Source of the DNA: an uncultured Coriobacteriaceae bacterium
Lineage (GTDB): Bacteria; Actinomycetota; Coriobacteriia; Coriobacteriales; QAMH01
Length of the DNA stretch: 24,378 nucleotides
Direction of reading: 5' to 3'
NCBI GenBank assembly: GCA_902783925.1
Contig: CACZSV010000240.1
Coordinates: 1-24,378 of the forward strand
Below the pieces are notes generated by a model. The model had not been told where the DNA came from. It searched no databases and was given only the letters and a program-made list of their open reading frames with translations. Position 1 is the first letter of the stretch. Each line of letters starts with the position of its first letter. A program made the translations under genes and the position numbers. Of the stretch, positions 21,803 to 24,378 are shown in pieces.

Positions 21803-23062
21803 ATGGACCAACGAGACCCTCGAACATACCGGGAAGGGCAACCACGACGACGCACGCAGACGTCTAATCGAGGACGTGTCTCGGCAAGTCAGCGCCAGCA
21901 GGCGCCTACGCAGCGCCAGCGGACACAATCGCAGAGCCACATTCGCGAGCAGGCTCCTGCGACTCGTCAGCAGCGTGGTTCACATCAGCAGCGCACGCGT
22001 TCTGATCAGCAAAGATCGTATCAGCAAAGGGCGACTAGACAACAGTCACGTCCGAGCCAAACGCGAAGCGCACAGAGGTTCTCACGCGATTCATATGCTG
22101 CTCGAGGTCAGACACGTAGGGGTCCTTCGGGCAACCGAGGAACGCAACGTAGGTCAACGAGTACCCCTCGTTCGCGCTCTCGTTCCAGGTCGAGCAGTTT
22201 CTCACGTTCAAACGGCCCATCACTGAGACCAGTTATTGCGGTGCTTATCGTCTTTTTGGTCATGGCTGGCATTCTGACCATTCTTGATCCGCTCGGCTGC
22301 CGGTCTAACACGGAGACCACACACAATGGGGCTGCTGGGAGTTCGCAAGTAACGGGTGCAGGCGCCGGTACGAGCACGGGTGGAGCGGCAAAACCTACGG
22401 AGCTTCCAACACCCATCATGGCGCAAAGCGCAGGAGTCGATCTGCATTGTGCGGTGTCCATGAGCGATTTAACAGAAGTACTCATCCATAACGCTTCGTA
22501 TGCCTATGCATGTGAAATTACGACAGAGCTTGAAGAGGCCACAAACACTGAGGTCATTGCTAAGCATGGGACGGGAAGAAACAAGGCGGCGCAACCGACG
22601 GGCAATCAGTGGATGACCGGTGAATTCATTCGCTGCTATCGCGACGGCAATGCCGGGCCTACTATGAGCGCGATAGATTGCGGTGCTCCCGTGGGGGCGA
22701 CTGTCTATGCACCGGTGAGCGGTACAGTCGTGCTCGTCAAGGAATACAAGCTCTATGGGGAGTACGACGATATCCAGGTGCATATCCAGCCAGAGGGCAG
22801 AAGCGACCTTGACGTTGTGCTTATTCACTTGACCGATGCGAGCGTTAAAGCGGGAGACACTGTTGTGGCCGGTGTAACACCTATTGCGCGTATTCGTGAC
22901 GTATTCGAGTATATCGGCGATTCCATGCAGCTTATGCAATATACGGCCGAAGGTGACAACGGCAACCATACCCATATTGCAGTCAACAATGTCGCAGACC
23001 CCGAGTATCACGGGCTTGACGATATTAAGCCAGCAGCGTCTTCATCCGCTGCGCCGGCATAG
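21803..23062 (+). CDS. Membrane-anchored M23 (LytM)-like protein with Arg/Gln-rich cytosolic tail
   Basis: The 419-residue protein has three parts. Residues 1-140 are disordered and extremely rich in Arg, Gln and Ser. A transmembrane helix lies at 143-161 (PVIAVLIVFLVMAGILTIL). An outer part ends in an M23-like beta fold (about 275-400). In that fold the Asp ligand D292 (AIDCGAPVG), H342 (VLIHLTD) and the H389-T-H391 pair (GNHTHIAVN) are kept. The first His of HxxxD is a methionine (M288), so zinc binding and peptidoglycan cleavage are doubtful. Degenerate LytM proteins elsewhere act as activators of wall hydrolases. The positive tail could bind nucleic acid or acidic partners. The ATG at 21803 has only a weak AGG upstream. 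It is probably not part of the metal operon and converges with the DAHP synthase gene 5 bp away. Confidence 0.82.
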   Translation: MDQRDPRTYREGQPRRRTQTSNRGRVSASQRQQAPTQRQRTQSQSHIREQAPATRQQRGSHQQRTRSDQQRSYQQRATRQQSRPSQTRSAQRFSRDSYAARGQTRRGPSGNRGTQRRSTSTPRSRSRSRSSSFSRSNGPSLRPVIAVLIVFLVMAGILTILDPLGCRSNTETTHNGAAGSSQVTGAGAGTSTGGAAKPTELPTPIMAQSAGVDLHCAVSMSDLTEVLIHNASYAYACEITTELEEATNTEVIAKHGTGRNKAAQPTGNQWMTGEFIRCYRDGNAGPTMSAIDCGAPVGATVYAPVSGTVVLVKEYKLYGEYDDIQVHIQPEGRSDLDVVLIHLTDASVKAGDTVVAGVTPIARIRDVFEYIGDSMQLMQYTAEGDNGNHTHIAVNNVADPEYHGLDDIKPAASSSAAPA

Positions 23063-23067
23063 CACGG

Positions 23068-24099
23068 CTATAGACGTTCGGCAACTCCGTAGATCAAACG
23101 CACGGATTTATCCCACCCGATACATGCGTCGGTGATCGATTTTCCAAAAACACCACCATCGACCGGCTGATTGCCGTCTTCGATATAGCTTTCGACCATA
23201 AAGCCGCGGAACAGGTTGGCGATATCCTGGTTGCGCGAGCAGCTGTCGAGAACCTCGTTGCAAATCCGCAGCTGCTCGAAGGGGCGCTTGCCCGAGTTGT
23301 CATGGTTGCAGTCGATGACGAAGCCGGGATTTTGGTACTCGTTTTCCGTATAGGCCGCCGCGAGGCGCTCGAGGTACTCATAGTGGTAATTGGGATAAGT
23401 CTTATTGTCGAGACCTACATATCCACGAAGTACCGCGTGCGCGAGTGGGTTTCCGGTGCTCTGGACTTCCCAATTGCGATAGAGAAAGTCTTGGCTTTGC
23501 TGGGCAGCATAGATCGAGTTGAGCATGACTGCGGTCGAACCTCCCGTGGGATTTTTCATGCCAACGGGAACCTCGACGCCGCTTGCCACCTGACGGTGTT
23601 CCTGGTTTTCGACGGAACGTGCGCCAATGGCGACATAGCCCAGCAGGTCGAATAAGAAACGATAGTTAACGGGGTAGAGCATCTCATCTGCAGGGAACAT
23701 GCCCGTCTCTTCGATGACGCTCAAATGCATGTGGCGCACTGCCTTGATGCCCGCGAGCATGTCGGGTTTGCCCTCTGGGTTGGGCTGGTGCATCAAGCCC
23801 TTGTAGCCGGTGCCTTTGGTGCGCGGTTTGTTGGTGTAGACACGCGGAATAATCACGAGCTTGTCGGATACTTCCTGTGCAACCTTTGCCAAGCGACTCA
23901 TGTATTCGAGAACGGAGTCCTCTTTATCTGCCGAGCAGGGTCCGATGATGAGAAGCTTTTTGGTGCTCTTGCCAGTGATGACATCGGCAACTTGGGCATC
24001 GAACTCCTTCTTCGCTTCTGAGAGATGAGGAGAGAGGGCCATTTCCTCGCGGATTTCCTGGGGAATGGGCAGACGCCGTTTGAAATTCATTGTAGGCAT
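23068..24099 (-). CDS. 3-deoxy-7-phosphoheptulonate (DAHP) synthase, class I (AroF/G/H type)
   Basis: The enzyme condenses phosphoenolpyruvate and erythrose 4-phosphate in the first step of the shikimate pathway. The 343-residue product has IGPCSADKED with the metal-binding C55, the substrate loop PRVYTNKPRTKGTGYKG, GARSVENQEHR, and the late metal ligands in CNHDNSGK, MVESYIEDGNQ and TDACIGW. This is the AroAI-alpha form with the N-terminal extension that carries feedback control by an aromatic amino acid; which one cannot be told. The ATG at 24099-24097 has AGGAG 5-6 nt upstream on the minus strand. It stands alone, convergent with the M23-like gene, and a 12-bp palindrome lies 31 bp before its start. 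Confidence 0.95.
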   Translation of the reverse strand: MPTMNFKRRLPIPQEIREEMALSPHLSEAKKEFDAQVADVITGKSTKKLLIIGPCSADKEDSVLEYMSRLAKVAQEVSDKLVIIPRVYTNKPRTKGTGYKGLMHQPNPEGKPDMLAGIKAVRHMHLSVIEETGMFPADEMLYPVNYRFLFDLLGYVAIGARSVENQEHRQVASGVEVPVGMKNPTGGSTAVMLNSIYAAQQSQDFLYRNWEVQSTGNPLAHAVLRGYVGLDNKTYPNYHYEYLERLAAAYTENEYQNPGFVIDCNHDNSGKRPFEQLRICNEVLDSCSRNQDIANLFRGFMVESYIEDGNQPVDGGVFGKSITDACIGWDKSVRLIYGVAERL

Positions 24100-24130
24100 G
24101 GTGTCTCCTATGCTGTATTGCTTGGCAGAT

Positions 24131-24142
24131 GCTATATATAGC
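24131..24142 (-). promoter_or_regulatory. Palindromic -10 region of the DAHP synthase gene
   Basis: GCTATATATAGC is a perfect 12-bp palindrome 31 bp before the start codon. It contains TATATA in a place suited to a -10 box for the leftward gene. No good -35 is visible; CTGCAA at 24162-24157 is the nearest at proper spacing. The symmetry could also make it a repressor site over the promoter. Confidence 0.4.
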
Positions 24143-24293
24143 TGCGCTTTTTCGATTTGCAGACAGCTGTGAAGTTTATAGCGATTTAGCGTTGTGCGCT
24201 ATCAGAATTGCAAATTTAACGAAAATTTATTCTTGATTATTGAAATCTATAGCGGTAATATATTGTTTTGCGTGTTGTGCACGCACCAGATAT

Positions 24294-24335
24294 TGCGGGG
24301 TGGAGCAGTCTGGTAGCTCGCCGGGCTCATAACCC
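24294..24335 (+). pseudogene. 5' half of an initiator tRNA-Met(CAT), 3' half degraded
   Basis: From 24294 the sequence follows a bacterial initiator tRNA closely: acceptor TGCGGGG, then TGGAGCAGTCTGGTAGCTCG (the initiator-type D-arm) and CCGGG-CTCATAA-CCC with anticodon CAT. After 24335 it breaks down. GTCGCAG still resembles the variable region and T-stem start, but the T-loop reads CATTGAAAAC in place of GTTCAAAT, and no CCCCGCA acceptor strand appears before 24378. I read it as a broken gene copy. A processed or interrupted gene whose 3' part lies beyond the window cannot be excluded. Confidence 0.55.
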
Positions 24336-24378
24336 ACGTCGCAGCATTGAAAACTGAAGAGGATTTCCGTCACATTGC

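Noticed and set aside
21780..22226. Second long frame overlapping the Arg/Gln-rich region
   Set aside because: Low-complexity CAG/CGN codons keep neighbouring frames open; the frame with a membrane helix and an M23 fold is the real one.
1..24378. CRISPR array, phage genes, insertion sequences or toxin-antitoxin pairs
   Set aside because: I saw no regularly spaced repeats, transposase, integrase or phage motifs; the only direct repeat with spacing is the two-copy 13-bp one.

Overview
The window reads as chromosomal DNA of an anaerobic actinobacterium, most likely of class Coriobacteriia (Eggerthella/Slackia/Cryptobacterium type). This placement is an inference. It rests on the gene types (2-hydroxyacyl-CoA dehydratase family protein, two-subunit class I fumarase, murI-rph-rdgB order, cytosolic BspA-type LRR protein, Arg/Gln-rich M23 relative) and on a G+C content near one half, judged by eye. 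Most genes look native; no transposase, integrase, phage gene or CRISPR array is visible.

Layout. Bases 1-7681: the 3' end of a 2-hydroxyacyl-CoA dehydratase-family gene, then an FAD oxidoreductase coupled to a CYTH-domain protein, aspartate-semialdehyde dehydrogenase (asd) with its own promoter and terminator, an orphan rhamnulose-1-phosphate aldolase (rhaD), a leftward fumarase pair, and a divergent 14-helix-type MFS exporter. Bases 7689-10082: a two-way terminator, tRNA-Thr(CGT), and the leftward murI-rph-rdgB cluster. Bases 10083-12093: a divergent region holding a nested inverted repeat, then pepF. Bases 12094-12549: a decayed lipoprotein gene and a 13-bp direct repeat.

Bases 12550-18806 hold the most unusual block. 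It is a tight three-gene operon: a large LRR protein without an export signal; a protein with a degenerate metallopeptidase-like domain, an acidic linker and a von Willebrand A domain; and a MoxR-type AAA+ ATPase fused in frame to a SAM-dependent methyltransferase. AAA+/VWA pairs usually act as chaperone-like remodelling machines. The added LRR protein and methyltransferase suggest a machine with its own recognition and modification parts, but its substrate is unknown.

Bases 19039-21742 form a zinc/cadmium-type resistance operon: a consensus promoter, a 12-2-12 operator, an SmtB-like repressor with complete metal sites, a stand-alone HMA metallochaperone and a P1B-2 ATPase lacking its own HMA domain. 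After it come a membrane-anchored M23-like protein with an incomplete zinc site, a convergent DAHP synthase gene, and at the right edge a broken copy of the 5' half of an initiator tRNA.

Two intergenic regions, upstream of pepF and upstream of the metal operon, share the same hairpin and flanking words. They may belong to a repeat family I do not recognise.
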